Positions 1 through 10,159 of a stretch of 64,000 nucleotides of DNA are shown here, piece by piece; the stretch's first letter is position 1, and each line of letters opens with the position of its first letter. Origin of the DNA: Cladophialophora immunda (Eukaryota > Ascomycota > Eurotiomycetes > Chaetothyriales > Herpotrichiellaceae); NCBI RefSeq assembly GCF_000835495.1, contig NW_015622543.1, positions 1,049,720-1,113,719 of the forward strand, in the 5' to 3' direction. The notes under the pieces are model-generated. The model was not told where the DNA came from and did no database searches. It was given only the letters and a program-made list of their open reading frames with translations. A program made the translations under genes and the position numbers.

Positions 1-252
1 GAGTGCCCCTCGAGCGTACGTTGGCACTCGCCCGTCTGTACATCCCACACTCGTACGGTCTCGTCGTCGGAGCCTGACGCCACGCGCGACCCATCGGGCG
101 AGAACACCACGTTATTGACCGAGCGGGAGTGCCCCTCGAGCGTACGTTGGCACTCGCCCGTCTGTACATCCCACACTCGTACGGTCTTGTCGTAGGAGCC
201 CGACGCCACACGCGACCCATCGGGCGAGAACACCACGTTATTGACCCAGCTA
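1..252 (-). repeat. Near-identical 126-base WD40 units
   Basis: Two full units (1-126 and 127-252) differ at about seven positions; a third, more diverged unit edge begins at 253. Each encodes 42 residues of the form VNNVVFSPDGSRVASGS...VRVWDVQTGECQRTLEGHS. The period of exactly 42 codons and the high identity are typical of HET-E-like WD40 arrays that are homogenised between copies. The array continues beyond the left edge. Confidence 0.93.
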
Positions 253-3007
253 GAGTGCCCCTCGAGCGTCTGTAGGCATGCACTCCATTGCTCTGGCAGC
301 CCGCCCCGTACTTCGATGTTTTCTAGTCTTTGCTCTTTGCAAAAGGATCGAACTCTGCTTTGTAAAGGGCTGAAATGCCAACCACTTCCGTACACTTGTA
401 GCGGCGCGTGCGAGAGAATAAAGTGGAAGGTGAGCACGAATCGTCGCGCATCCTCGAGGAAGGCAGATATTTCGCTATTATTTTCGGCCACGAGTGATTG
501 TAATGTGTCAATCAACCTGATACTGTCCGAGATTCTACCGAGGAGACTCAAGCATTCGAGCCAGTGGAAAAAATGCTGTTGGAGAAATCGATCAATGTCG
601 CCCTTGTCACGAATTCTGTGTCCACTCTGCTTAGCGTGATAGACCCAATAGCGGCATGCGTATTGGAGATGCTGGGGAATACAGCGTTTGATGAGTGCAG
701 CATCAATCTCTGTCCGAAGCGATCCAGGATCGCCCAACTGACAGATATCCTTCCGTAAGCCAGTTGAACTCTTGAGCAGCGCAAGGCACTTGTCGGCTAA
801 ATATCCGTGTGAGTCGCATTCGTCAATCTGAAATGGTCGGCCAGTATCCGAGGGAACTTTCTTCGTCAAGAATTCTCGAAAGGAGAGATGAAGTAGGTGA
901 ATTGGGGCGTCATAATCGCGAATCCAGAGAACGGAGTGGAGAGAGCGTAACTGGCAGTCAACTTCCATCATCTGCACGTCGAGCAATCTGGCCAATGATG
1001 TAGCGGATAAGGGATCAGCAAGCAGGACGATCGAGCCGATAATCCGACGAAAATCGTCCCAGCGCTCTTCCTTCTCTTTGGCATCCTCGTCTCCCACTAG
1101 TATCTGACTGATTATGGGGAGGTACGTGAGTTCTAGCTGTGGCTTCTGTCCGATAGGTTGATTGAGAATTTGAGAGAGCCGTTTCAGTGGATTGGGACTA
1201 CCTTTCAATTCACCGACAAATCGGCAGATCGTCGCTGCGACGATGAAAAGAGGCACCGCCAATTGAGTCAAAGTATTCAACGCCTGCGTGCCTGGCCAAT
1301 CTGGAGCGAAGAACTGACTAGACGGTAGATCAATTCCATGGTCACCTCGAATGCGGGCAAACTCGTCTCTCAGGTAGACGGAAACGTCGTGCTCAATCGT
1401 CGCGGGCGGAATATCTTGCAGAACAATGTCTCGATGCGTGCTGGTGTTGATTCGCGCAAAGCCGAGCCGAATTGAAAGCTCGGGCCGGCTGGTGAGGAAG
1501 ACACGAAAGCGAATCGTGTTCAGCTCACGCGTGCGAGCTAGTTGAGAGATGATGATGCGTATATCTCCTTCCCGGCTACATTCATCGAGGGCGTCGATCA
1601 CTAGGACAAACGCTGTCTGGATGGGGCTAATATGAGTCAAAGGCTGAAAGACTAGCTTCTCGAACTGTTCCTTCAGCGCCCGATCCGCAATGCGGGGATC
1701 GTCTTCGACCGCTTTCTGGACAAAAGGGCTTAATCCTGGGATCTGACAGACAAGTTCGTGAGCAATGGTGGGGTAGAAAAGCCTAGCATTCTCCCGATCA
1801 GGCTCTCCTCGCTTGAAGAAGAAACTGGCCCCCAGCTGACCCCGACCGGAAAAGGTTTGTGCCACCGTTCGAGATATCGTCGATTTGCCCGTGCCGGCCA
1901 TACCGTTGATCCAAAAAATCGTTTCGGCGTTGATATCATCGGCCCAGGTGTAGATGCCCCTTAGTATATCGACACGCGTATCTGGATGGCATCGAGCATC
2001 GAGTTCGTCCTGATAAGAATTGAACGCCGCACCCGTAGCGACCGGGAGTTTACTGAGGTCGACTTTAGCCTGTAGTTGCTGGACACTACTGTGGATGATA
2101 CGCAGGTCTTCCAATTGTTTCTGAATCATGCCCAGGTTTTGCCGATCACAGTTGCGCGCCTCCGTCTCTGCTCGATTAGCCAACTTGTTGCACTCATCCT
2201 CAAAGGTGGACACATCTTCCACCCGCAAGAATGCGTCAAACCCCCGAGCAAAGCTACCTTTTTGATAGATCCGGATCGCCCTTGCTAAGAATCTCAATAC
2301 TAAGGCGTGAAACTCAACTAAGCAAGATTCGAAATTCGCGCGTGCCTGACCGGGGGGAATCGCAGTGAGATAAGTCATGTACACTTCGAGTCGCTTTGAC
2401 AGGTACAGAGTCATTTCGAGGCCGAGGACGAGAGCTTCCATTTGACCATGTTCGGAGACGGCTGCCTACTCACCATCAGTATAAGAGTCATTGACACTAT
2501 ATGCGTCCTGTAAACGATGGTCACTTGTCCGGCAACGCTCACCTCAAGAAGAAGACGAATGCCCGCCCACGGAAGTCCGACGTGCACCGGGTCGACATTG
2601 GAGACAATATCTCCGACTTGCTTGAACCGATCTAACCATTCTACAATATTATCCGCCTTCTCTCGCAGGACAACCGTACGGCCGCGGAAAGCAACGGCCC
2701 ATCTTTTCGATTGACATATCGTCTGCGTCTGTCTTGCTACCGTAAGGGTCTGCTGAACGATTTCATCGACGTGAATCGCGTTCGTCACACTATGTTGTCG
2801 GATAGTATCTCGATCCTGCTGGGAGAGAAAGGAAAACACTCTATTGTGGAAATCGTGCGCCGCCGTGGTCAACGTAGTCGATGTCGTAGACTGCGGGGTC
2901 ACAGGTGTGGACGGCAGTAGAGTTTGGCTACTGCTGGAAGTGGAACCATGGGAGGACAGCCATTGATGCAGCTTATGGCGCTTCCCACCCGGTTTCGATG
3001 GAGCCAT
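1..3007 (-). CDS. NACHT-WD40 (NWD) STAND/NLR-like protein, 3' end outside window
   Basis: Coding runs leftwards as complement(join(<1..2465,2543..3007)), with a 77-base GT-AG intron at 2466-2542; no stop is met before the edge. The start at 3007 (MAPSKPGG) is preferred to codons further upstream because the Ser/Thr-rich leader directly precedes a fungal NACHT_N-type domain (DIVSNVDPVHVGLPWAGIRL). After it come a Walker A motif, GMAGTGKST, near 1880-1905, a Walker B-like VLVIDALDEC near 1580-1610, a helical region, and the linker APLQVYGSGWHFSP, a hallmark of NWD proteins. WD40 units start near base 330. In the known family (for example Podospora HET-E/HET-D) the NACHT domain oligomerises and the WD40 propeller recognises ligands, including in heterokaryon incompatibility. 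The role here is inferred from architecture. The frame is open throughout, so the gene looks intact as far as seen. Confidence 0.88.
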
Positions 3008-3195
3008 GATGGCCTTTCTGGTGGTATAGGAGAGGAAGGGTGAAGTTCGCGTATATGGGGAGACATCAAAGAATTCAAATCGAGTTGTCTGCCTTGGTGA
3101 AGTGAGGCTGAAACGCCAGCGAAGTGTTGCGTCTATGCGCTGGCTGAACGATGCAGGCGCAGGTGCACGCGCAAGTGTAGGCCCCGCCGTAGGTA

Positions 3196-3256
3196 ACGTG
3201 ACTTTTTCGAAATGCTCGATCACGTGACCTTTTCGAAATGCTTGATCACGTGATCA
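3196..3256. repeat. 26-base tandem repeat with CACGTG sites
   Basis: Two copies of a 26-base unit (3196-3221 and 3222-3247) and the start of a third share ACGTGAC...TTTTCGAAATGCT.GATC. The junctions create CACGTG E-box cores, and the last forms the perfect 14-base palindrome TGATCACGTGATCA at 3243-3256. It lies about 190-250 bases upstream of the NWD start codon, so it may be a promoter element. It could instead be the edge of the neighbouring transposon relic. Confidence 0.7.
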
Positions 3257-3346
3257 GTTCAGTCTTGGCGTTTATTTCAGTGGGACGCGACGCGGTAAAC
3301 AGCGAATGCATTGAATACGGGATGCCCTGTCCTGCGCCCTGCGTGG

Positions 3347-3990
3347 ATGCCCATCATGGCACCGAATCTTGCAAACTCGCAGCATGTGATTATTCCAAGC
3401 ATGACTGAGGAAGGCACGCTAACAGGCGGCGAAATAGCCGGAGTAGCTAGGCGCAGTTCTCGGACGATCAGCACCTTGCGAACGAACTACCGTCGCTTCG
3501 GCAGCCCAAAAGTCCCATACAATGGCCGTGGAGGACGCCCTCGATCCATGTCTATACCGATGCTCGATGCCCTCCTAGACCTTCTTCGCCAAAGCCCTGT
3601 CTACGGCAGGATGAAATGGTTGTCTTCCTTTGGGATCGATTTGACGAACTTTTGTCGGCCGCTACCGTTAGCAGGGCTCTGGACAAGGCAGGATGGTCAA
3701 AAACGGTGGCTCATCGAATAGCTAAGGAACAGTGTGTAGACCTACGTGACATGTACTTGCATGACCTGGCTTCCTTTGAAGACGACCGAGTCATGTATGT
3801 GGATGAGACCGGCTGCAATAACACAGTGGGGTATCGACGAACAGGATGGTCTCCTCTGGGGCTGACCCCCGTTCAACATGCCCGCTTCCAGGGCGGGCAA
3901 TGGTATCATATCTTACCGGTTCTTCAAGATGGGAGTCAGTAGTCTATAATGTTTGTTCCCCACCGGGTCAATCCAGCAGTGGGGGCCTAA
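3347..3990 (+). pseudogene. Decayed Tc1/mariner-like (DDE_3) transposase
   Basis: The first frame carries a helix-turn-helix part (TEEGTLTGGEIAGVARRSSR, then a GRGGRPRSM linker). Near 3612 the reading shifts by one base into a second frame with DEMVVFLWDRFDEL and ALDKAGWSKTVAHRIAK. This frame holds the first catalytic aspartate in YVDETGCN, followed by RRTGWSPLGLTP and YHILPVLQDGS. The frame breaks again at 3943, and only a weak continuation (SVVYNV) follows. The second aspartate and the final acidic residue of the DDE triad are missing, so the product cannot be active. The family cuts and pastes DNA at TA targets; I did not find convincing terminal inverted repeats. The 3' end is lost against the broken gene to the right. 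Confidence 0.75.
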
Positions 3991-4721
3991 CGGGCACGGC
4001 GAGCCAGGGCAGCGGAAGAGCCCGTACACTTTCTGTCAATCGACGGTTGCCCAGAAGTCGCCTGTTCTGCATCAAGCCGCAAATCCATTTCGCTACGCAT
4101 TCGCTGAGTGGTCGACACTCGTCCTCGCTTATCTCCTCTCTTTCCGCCCACGTCAGCTGCTAGGACACCTACCTGGACATAGTTAAACGGGAGATTAACG
4201 CGCAGCTTCTTACCGCTGTGTAAATATGGGCTCCAGGCCTCGGGCTGTGTTTGCACGATTAACCAGTCAATGTCGATTCCGGGGAAGCGTTTAGTGAGCT
4301 TTTGCTGTGTTCGTCCTGTCATCGACACGACAACCTCAGGGTCGTCAGGGCGCGTGTTAGGGTTTTCCGCAAACTTTTGTCCGCCCAGATCTGCGAGACG
4401 CGCTTGTAAGCAGCGTTCCCAGTGCCGGCCTGGCGCCAGCACTACGTTCAGCTCCATATCGTTCGAAACCTTCCTATGGTTCAGTGTTCCCAGTCTCGCT
4501 GTCACCTTCCACTCAATGGAGTAGCAGATATAGAGAGGAGGGTCTTCGTCGTATCTTCTCTCCGAGTTCCAGTCCGGCTCTTCAATAAATGTCAGTAGCC
4601 TAGCACCCGACTGCGGCCGGCTGAATGCTCGCGGTGTGGCGTGTGCTGAGGAATAATGACCGATGGGGTCAGGAAGGGGGGTCTCGACGAGTCCGAACGA
4701 AATGAGATCCAAGCCTCGCAC
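3925..4721 (-). pseudogene. Broken conserved fungal protein of unknown function
   Basis: Reading leftwards, an open stretch has no ATG at its head (the first codon of the open frame is GTG). It includes YSIEWKVTARLGTLNHRKVS, LVLAPGRHWERCL, VVSMTGRTQQKLTKRFPGID and LDAEQATSGQPS. I recall this pattern from a widespread, uncharacterised family in filamentous ascomycetes. After 4020 the family-like ending RCPGSPCP...CWIDPVGNKHYRL appears in another frame, so a one-base shift has occurred. The similarity then stops at about 3925-3945, exactly where the transposase relic begins on the other strand. I infer a gene that lost its 3' end at that junction. Upstream exons may exist between 4721 and 4940 but could not be fixed. 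No function is assigned. Confidence 0.5.
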
Positions 4722-5109
4722 CCGCGCACTCTACCACCAAGCTCCTCATATCTCCCAGAGTATCATCCAGCAGATATACAACCGTCGGGTAATTCAATCC
4801 AGTCTCCCATGACATTTTCGGACGCCTGGCAATTCCCCCCAACGACGTGCCAAAAAGCTCCTGTAGCAATGTCGTAGTTCCTCGACTCTGCAAGAGGAAC
4901 TTTATCAGATTCCCATGACCATGTCCGAAAGGGCACAATTAGGGGTAGAAAGTCTTGAGTATATAGAGTGTTTGAAACATTAGAAACGTAGTGGAATCTT
5001 AGTCGATATTCATTAAGATTATAACGTACGATTTGACTTGTTTAGTTTCGTCTTTCGACTACTTGTCCTATCCGCCACGTAGAGGCACAAGTCACGGTAG
5101 GTGTCGCCG

Positions 5110-5165
5110 ACAACCCCAGGCGACTAGGTATGTACGATATGTACTTGTGCTTGTGCTTGTGCTCG
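5110..5165. repeat. Short TTGTGC microsatellite
   Basis: Around 5142-5163 the unit TTGTGC is repeated three times in succession after a GTAC-rich run (GTATGTACGATATGTAC). It is non-coding and lies just beyond the 3' end of the DUF3716-type frame. Confidence 0.5.
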
Positions 5166-5197
5166 CATAGGGAAACAAAAAGAAATCTCGTACGTAC

Positions 5198-5770
5198 CTA
5201 AAGCTGAATTGGATTTTGGGCCGAAGCCCCAGTTGGAACAATTTGAAGGTCATCGTCGTCCTCATCGTCCGACGACAATTCCACAACCCCCTCCGTATTA
5301 TTGTCGTCCGTAGCTAATGAACAACGTGACGCATGATCACGCCATTTGCAATTAGCACAGGCCCCCCCAAAGTGTCCTGGAAGTTGGCGACACTCTGGAA
5401 AAGGCGTCAGACGGTTCACACACTGGTTGCAGTGCTGAACTGATCGTACGCCGCGTGATTGAATCAACACGGCATTGATGTAGGAGGGCCGATGGGACCC
5501 GAGCTGCCTAGGTGTGATATAGCCATAGACATAGGCTACATCAATACCTGGCAAAGCCAGAGCCCTACGGCTTTGGAGGCTGTGAGCGTACGGAGCCAAC
5601 TCCTGCCCGCCCACAAGTAAAAGCGGTACTCGCTGTACGGCTAAAGCCGCAGTAGCAAGGGCGGCAGCGGCCTGGGCCACATCCCAGCGGACGACAGCCA
5701 ATCGATCGTTGTTCCTACTCTTTGTGTCAATATCGTGCGCTGTTGAAAGAGGGAGATGAAAGGATCGCAC
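5198..5770 (-). CDS. DUF3716-type fungal protein, 5' end unresolved
   Basis: The open frame of 190 codons ends in a strongly acidic tail (ELSSDDEDDDD). Near residues 113-155 it holds a Cys-rich block: QHCNQCVNRLTPFPECR, PGHFGGACANCKWRDHASRC. That spacing and the F-x-x-C...GACANC pattern match the DUF3716 family of Aspergillus-like fungi, whose function is unknown; the cysteines suggest metal binding. The frame has no ATG. A splice acceptor (TTAG near 5787) and a Thr/Pro/Ala-coding stretch (5825-5905) suggest an upstream exon, but no start could be fixed. It lies beside two decayed genes and may itself be a remnant. Confidence 0.5.
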   Translation of the reverse strand: MRSFHLPLSTAHDIDTKSRNNDRLAVVRWDVAQAAAALATAALAVQRVPLLLVGGQELAPYAHSLQSRRALALPGIDVAYVYGYITPRQLGSHRPSYINAVLIQSRGVRSVQHCNQCVNRLTPFPECRQLPGHFGGACANCKWRDHASRCSLATDDNNTEGVVELSSDDEDDDDLQIVPTGASAQNPIQL

Positions 5771-6107
5771 TGTGGCATTGTAACACTAACGCAATAAAGT
5801 TAGCACAAGCGTCTGTTGATCAGGGACTGAGCACGTACAATTGGCGGTGGCAGTGGTGGCTGTGGTGGCAGTAGTGGTTGTGATTGGTACGAGGAAAGGA
5901 TTTTGGGGGCGAAAAGTTTTGGCTTTTAATATCCGCGTGACTAGGTCTTGGCGTACAAGAATCCCAAGAGTATTACTACAATACTAATTAATACTTTCCG
6001 ATTCATACTATGTATTGTATCATGCTTATCGACACGGTATCGAAAACCACGCTGCACCATATCCACATGCTTAGGCCTTATGGATCGGGAATGGGAACTC
6101 AAGCCTG

Positions 6108-7766
6108 CTACTCCACCAGATCGTTCTTCAGCGCGTCTTCGTCAATCTGGTACCTCTTGAAGTCCCGCGTCTTGACCCGATGTTCGAACATGTAGTCGAT
6201 TTCTTCCACAGTCCTGTGCTTCGTTTCAGGGAGCCTGAAGAAGCACCAGAGGAAGCTGATGATCGAAAGTGAACCCCACACGAAATTGCTCTTTCCGGCA
6301 AGATTTGCTTCCCCCGGGTTTATGAGGTACGGGTTGGCTGTGCTGGTAACGATACCACAACAAGCGTCGACAGCAATAGCAATGCCCACGGTCTTTGCTC
6401 GCAGTTTCGCCGAAGGCACCTCGGTGAGGATGGTGTACGTGAGCGGCCCGATGGTGAGTTGCAACGCGATGGTGCATATCATGGTAATAGCGACTTGTGC
6501 CCCGGACACGGCAGGTCTGTTGTGGTAGTTGGGGGCGCACGCGAGGATGGCGACCAACCACTCAAAGATGACAATGAGACCCATACCAATGACGAAAACA
6601 TTTCGACGACCGAAGTATCTGAGCAGGAATGCGGATAGAGCAGCGCAGACAAGGCCGAGGGCGCTATTCCCGATAGCAATGTCAAATGCTTGTTGAGTGG
6701 TCACGTTGAGCTGTTCGAAAAAGTATGTGGTGTTGGTGGCAAATCCAGCAAAGTCCTGACAAAAGAAAATCATGATGACGATCTCTGTGCGTCGAAGACT
6801 GGCGCCCTTGAAACATTGCCAAATGCTAGAATCCTTCTCAACGTGCTTCTCATATAGAATAGTCTTCTGCATCATGGCCAGGGTTCTTTGGGTGTCAATT
6901 TTGGGCGAGTCGCTGCTGAGGCGTCGGAGAGCCTTCTCCGCGTCTTCTATCCGCCCCTTGCGCACCAACCACCACGGTGACTCGGGAGTAAAGAACAGGG
7001 ACGGTAGAATAATGGCTGGCCAAATCCACTGAAGGGCGAATGGTATTCTGTATCCCCAGTCCGTAGTCCAGGTATCGAAGCTGGCAGTGACGCCATTCAG
7101 GATCAGGTTCCCTATGGCGTAAGCCAGGTTGATATAGCCAGCGAGGTAGGGTCTGAGCGTTGTCGGCAGCAGCTCAGAGGAGTAGGTGGGAATCAGAACT
7201 TGATAGAAGCCCCAGATCACCCCGGAAAGGTACTCCGATGCGGTTAGGACCTGAATCGAGGGTGCGAAGAATTGCATGAAGGTGAAGCCCGCAGTTCCAA
7301 TCAGCGAGAAGATCAGAGTCCAGCGCCGGCCGAAATATTCCATCGGGTATGCCACTGTGAAGGCGCCAATGACCTGTCCAACCAAGCTAGCATTGCCTAG
7401 AGCAGCTTGCCAGCTGGCTGGGATCTGTTTGCCACTGCCGGGGACATCGTAGCCAAACTTGTCCCGAAAGGCAGGTAATGCAAAGAAACTGTTGATGATG
7501 ACAATGTCGTACACGCGCATGATGATGGTCAGAGTGATGATGGTAGTGTACACAACTCCTTTCCAGTAGATCTTCAGAGCCTCGGTGACGCTCAGCTTAT
7601 GCTCCAAGTCGGTGGCTTCGGCGGCGATGTCGATCAGCGATTGATCGACTTTGGCGACCAACTGCGCGTTCTTGTCCTCGACGGTGATGACTCGCTGATG
7701 GCTGTCCTGCGTTGCAACTTTCTCAACGTCCTCAACATTGTGGACGGCATTCTTGTTCTCTTCCAT
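6108..7766 (-). CDS. MFS sugar transporter, maltose/alpha-glucoside permease type
   Basis: This intronless frame of 552 residues has the usual length for the fungal MAL (alpha-glucoside:H+ symporter) group of the sugar porter family. About 75 hydrophilic N-terminal residues precede twelve expected membrane helices. Diagnostic motifs are YFGRRW after helix 2, PESPWWLVRKGR before the central loop, YFGRRN in the second half, and PETKHRTVEEIDYMFEHR at the cytosolic C-terminal end. The last is very close to the form seen in yeast maltose permeases. It should sit in the plasma membrane and import an alpha-glucoside or related sugar; the exact substrate cannot be read from sequence. The ATG at 7766 follows a good TATA box by about 105 bases. 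It is transcribed away from the ARA2-like dehydrogenase gene, with 1.2 kb between them. Confidence 0.9.
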   Translation of the reverse strand: MEENKNAVHNVEDVEKVATQDSHQRVITVEDKNAQLVAKVDQSLIDIAAEATDLEHKLSVTEALKIYWKGVVYTTIITLTIIMRVYDIVIINSFFALPAFRDKFGYDVPGSGKQIPASWQAALGNASLVGQVIGAFTVAYPMEYFGRRWTLIFSLIGTAGFTFMQFFAPSIQVLTASEYLSGVIWGFYQVLIPTYSSELLPTTLRPYLAGYINLAYAIGNLILNGVTASFDTWTTDWGYRIPFALQWIWPAIILPSLFFTPESPWWLVRKGRIEDAEKALRRLSSDSPKIDTQRTLAMMQKTILYEKHVEKDSSIWQCFKGASLRRTEIVIMIFFCQDFAGFATNTTYFFEQLNVTTQQAFDIAIGNSALGLVCAALSAFLLRYFGRRNVFVIGMGLIVIFEWLVAILACAPNYHNRPAVSGAQVAITMICTIALQLTIGPLTYTILTEVPSAKLRAKTVGIAIAVDACCGIVTSTANPYLINPGEANLAGKSNFVWGSLSIISFLWCFFRLPETKHRTVEEIDYMFEHRVKTRDFKRYQIDEDALKNDLVE

Positions 7767-7870
7767 ATCTGCAGGGGCTGAGGCACACTGCCTGCAAGAC
7801 CGAATAGTTTGGAGGTTGTCTGAGGGTCAATGAGGACGCTTATCTCTGGTTTCCCCGGTGAAAGGGACCC

Positions 7871-7877
7871 TTTTATA
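7871..7877 (-). promoter_or_regulatory. TATA box of the sugar transporter gene
   Basis: TATAAAA on the minus strand, 105 bases upstream of the ATG at 7766, within a short leader that has no competing in-frame start. Confidence 0.5.
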
Positions 7878-8944
7878 TGCCGGGACCCCATCTAGAAGAG
7901 CTGTCGGGGCTCGGTTTTATTTTGTCATGGCCTCATCGCTCCATCGGAACTTGAACGGTGGAGAGACACTCGTGGTGATACAGGCTCGTGGTGTGGCGGG
8001 GCCCCGCACTTTGAGCTGAGCGGCATACTGCTGGTGCTGCGGGCGTTTTCCGGACCGGTCCTCAAGAAAGTTCATGCCAAACACACAAACACGGGAAATA
8101 GAGGCGGTAGGGGCCAACTCTGCTGTATCACGAACTCGGCACAATACTGTAATAAGGCGGAGCTGTATCCGAAGGAACGAAGCGACGGGTCTTTTCGTTA
8201 TAGTAGCTTGACGTGCGGCTGTATACAGCGAACTCTATACCTAGCAATCGACACGGCTGGCGTCATAAGTTGAATGCAGCATTTCCCCTATGTTTTGATG
8301 AGGCACGTGGCTCGTGGAGTAAGTAACGAGGCAGGTATTTGCGGTCGACGCTTCTTTCGCCCATCTCCGGCATTTGAATCCCTTCGTGACAAAACTGACT
8401 AAGAGGTGCGTATACCACTATCTCGGGGCTACGGGTGGTCGTGTGGTTTTGTTGCTAATTGCGATTTTAGCCTGGGTCAGAAGTTCCGTATTCAAGGAAC
8501 AGCCGTGACTTCGGTGATTTACCCGCAATGCCGAAAAGACCATGCTTCCATAGCCGGCGGGAAATTTTAAGAGAATAGAACTAGAAGCCGACGATAATAT
8601 CCGACGGCCAAAAGACTCCATGTGGTGGAGATGATTTGGTTGCTGCCACTTTCTCCGCATTCGTACAATGCAACAATTCTGCCGCCAGCGTCTCTCTTCG
8701 CATGGGCTGGTTCAAAACACATGCCGCATACGTAATGGACGAAGATGTAAATTCGGCGCGAAGGTGTTTCGCCGTGTTCAACTTGTTCCTGTTGAGCCAA
8801 ACAGAAAATGTGCTAGAGAGATCTCGAGAAGTGACACGGGTACGGCCTGCAAAGGCGACTTTCTGCTGTGGGCCCTAGACGCCTACAAGTGCATCTCCTC
8901 TTGTATCTCAACCTGCAAGCACGACACAGATCTCCGTGCCCTCG
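7878..8944. other. Intergenic region between divergent genes
   Basis: This is about 1.1 kb between the sugar transporter (leftward) and the ARA2-like dehydrogenase (rightward). Only short overlapping open frames in several phases occur, none with a recognisable domain or a consistent splice pattern. It presumably holds the upstream regions of both genes. Confidence 0.5.
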
Positions 8945-10159
8945 ATGGAAGCCTCTGTCTGCGCGCCAGACGATACACTCAAGAGGCTCATGCCGTTGGT
9001 TATGGGAGGAGCTGGGTTCAGTTATCAGCTCCATCCTCAGCCAGAATCTCTACCAGTTCGCCGCATTATCAAACGAGCCTTTGATCTAGGTCTCAGAACC
9101 ATCGATACCTCACCCTACTATGAACCCTCCGAACAGTTGATCGGTGCTGCTTTGCGCCATCCTGAGATTACATCCTCATACAAAAGAAGCGACTATGTTC
9201 TGATGACCAAGGTTGGAAGAATACGGGAGGACTATTTTGACTATTCACCTGAGTGGATTCGAAAGTCCGTGGCACGGTCACTGCAACGGTTTGACACGAG
9301 CTATCTGGACGTGGTGTTCTGTCACGATATTGAGTTTGTCAGTCTCGAGGAGGCTCTCCAGGCTGTGGAAACCCTTTATGAACTATCCAATTCAGGTGTT
9401 GTTCGCTGCGTGGGGATTTCAGGCGCTGACATCAACATCCTTGAGGCAGTCGCGTCGCGGGCTCGTGCAAATTCCGGTCGTGCCATCGACATTGTGCAGA
9501 TCTGGGGTCAACTCACGCTACAGAATACCCGGCTTGAGCAAGGGGGCTTAGACGCCTTTCGAATAGCAGGTGTTAAAGCTGTCTGCAACTCGAGTCCGCT
9601 CGGGATTGGACTGCTCAGAAGCGGCGGTGTTCCTGTCGGCGCCTTGGGAAATTGGCATCCTGCGCCCCTGGAGCTGCGAGCTGTGTGCCAGAAGGCCGCA
9701 GAATGGGTCGAGGACGAAAGCGATAATTTGGCTTCTGTGGCCTTGCGGTTTTCAATCTCTCGAGCTCAAAGAGCATGCCGGACTGGCTTCAACGTCACTA
9801 CCATTACCGGAATTATCTCTGAATCCGACCTGGAGGAGAACGTACGGGCGGCCAAACAAATCCTCCAGAAGTCTATTGCCACCACCTCGAATTCAGCAAT
9901 AGAACCCTCTGGGGATTTGCTCTTTCAATATGGGGATCTTGATGAGGAGGCAGTTGGACGAGACAAACCTCTTTATGAGGGAGTTAGAAAGATCCTGGGG
10001 CGTTGGCTTGACTACGAGTTTTTTGGGTCGCCGAAGCCCAGAATCCAGATCCAGGCTCAGAAGGACGGTAAGGTCATCTCCTCGAGCCTAGGAATTTCAA
10101 ACGGTGTTGCGACTGCAAAGTGCTGGCCCAGCTCCAAAATAGTAGCTATCCAGCAATAG
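8945..10159 (+). CDS. Aldo-keto reductase, D-arabinose/L-galactose dehydrogenase (ARA2-like)
   Basis: The 404-residue product starts at ATG 8945 (MEASVCAPDD) and has no introns. It has the aldo-keto reductase barrel with the expected catalytic residues: Asp and Tyr in DTSPYYEPSEQLIG, Lys in MTKVGR and His in VVFCHDIE. The GGAGF start, the SPEWIRKSV block and the long C-terminal extension after SESDLEENVRAAK match the fungal ARA2-like NAD-dependent D-arabinose dehydrogenase / L-galactose dehydrogenase branch, including its length. These enzymes oxidise D-arabinose (or L-galactose or L-fucose) to the lactone, in the cytosol, on the route to erythroascorbate or in sugar breakdown. The neighbours, a sugar permease and an XlnR/AraR-type regulator, fit a role in pentose or oligosaccharide use. 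Confidence 0.85.
   Translation: MEASVCAPDDTLKRLMPLVMGGAGFSYQLHPQPESLPVRRIIKRAFDLGLRTIDTSPYYEPSEQLIGAALRHPEITSSYKRSDYVLMTKVGRIREDYFDYSPEWIRKSVARSLQRFDTSYLDVVFCHDIEFVSLEEALQAVETLYELSNSGVVRCVGISGADINILEAVASRARANSGRAIDIVQIWGQLTLQNTRLEQGGLDAFRIAGVKAVCNSSPLGIGLLRSGGVPVGALGNWHPAPLELRAVCQKAAEWVEDESDNLASVALRFSISRAQRACRTGFNVTTITGIISESDLEENVRAAKQILQKSIATTSNSAIEPSGDLLFQYGDLDEEAVGRDKPLYEGVRKILGRWLDYEFFGSPKPRIQIQAQKDGKVISSSLGISNGVATAKCWPSSKIVAIQQ

Noticed and set aside
3008..3223. In-frame upstream extension of the NWD protein
   Set aside because: The extra 72 codons lack NACHT_N features and overlap the likely promoter repeat; the ATG at 3007 gives the usual Ser/Thr-rich leader.
8566..9084. Overlapping frames in front of the ARA2-like gene as a separate gene
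   Set aside because: They lie in other phases, partly inside the dehydrogenase coding region, and have no domain features.
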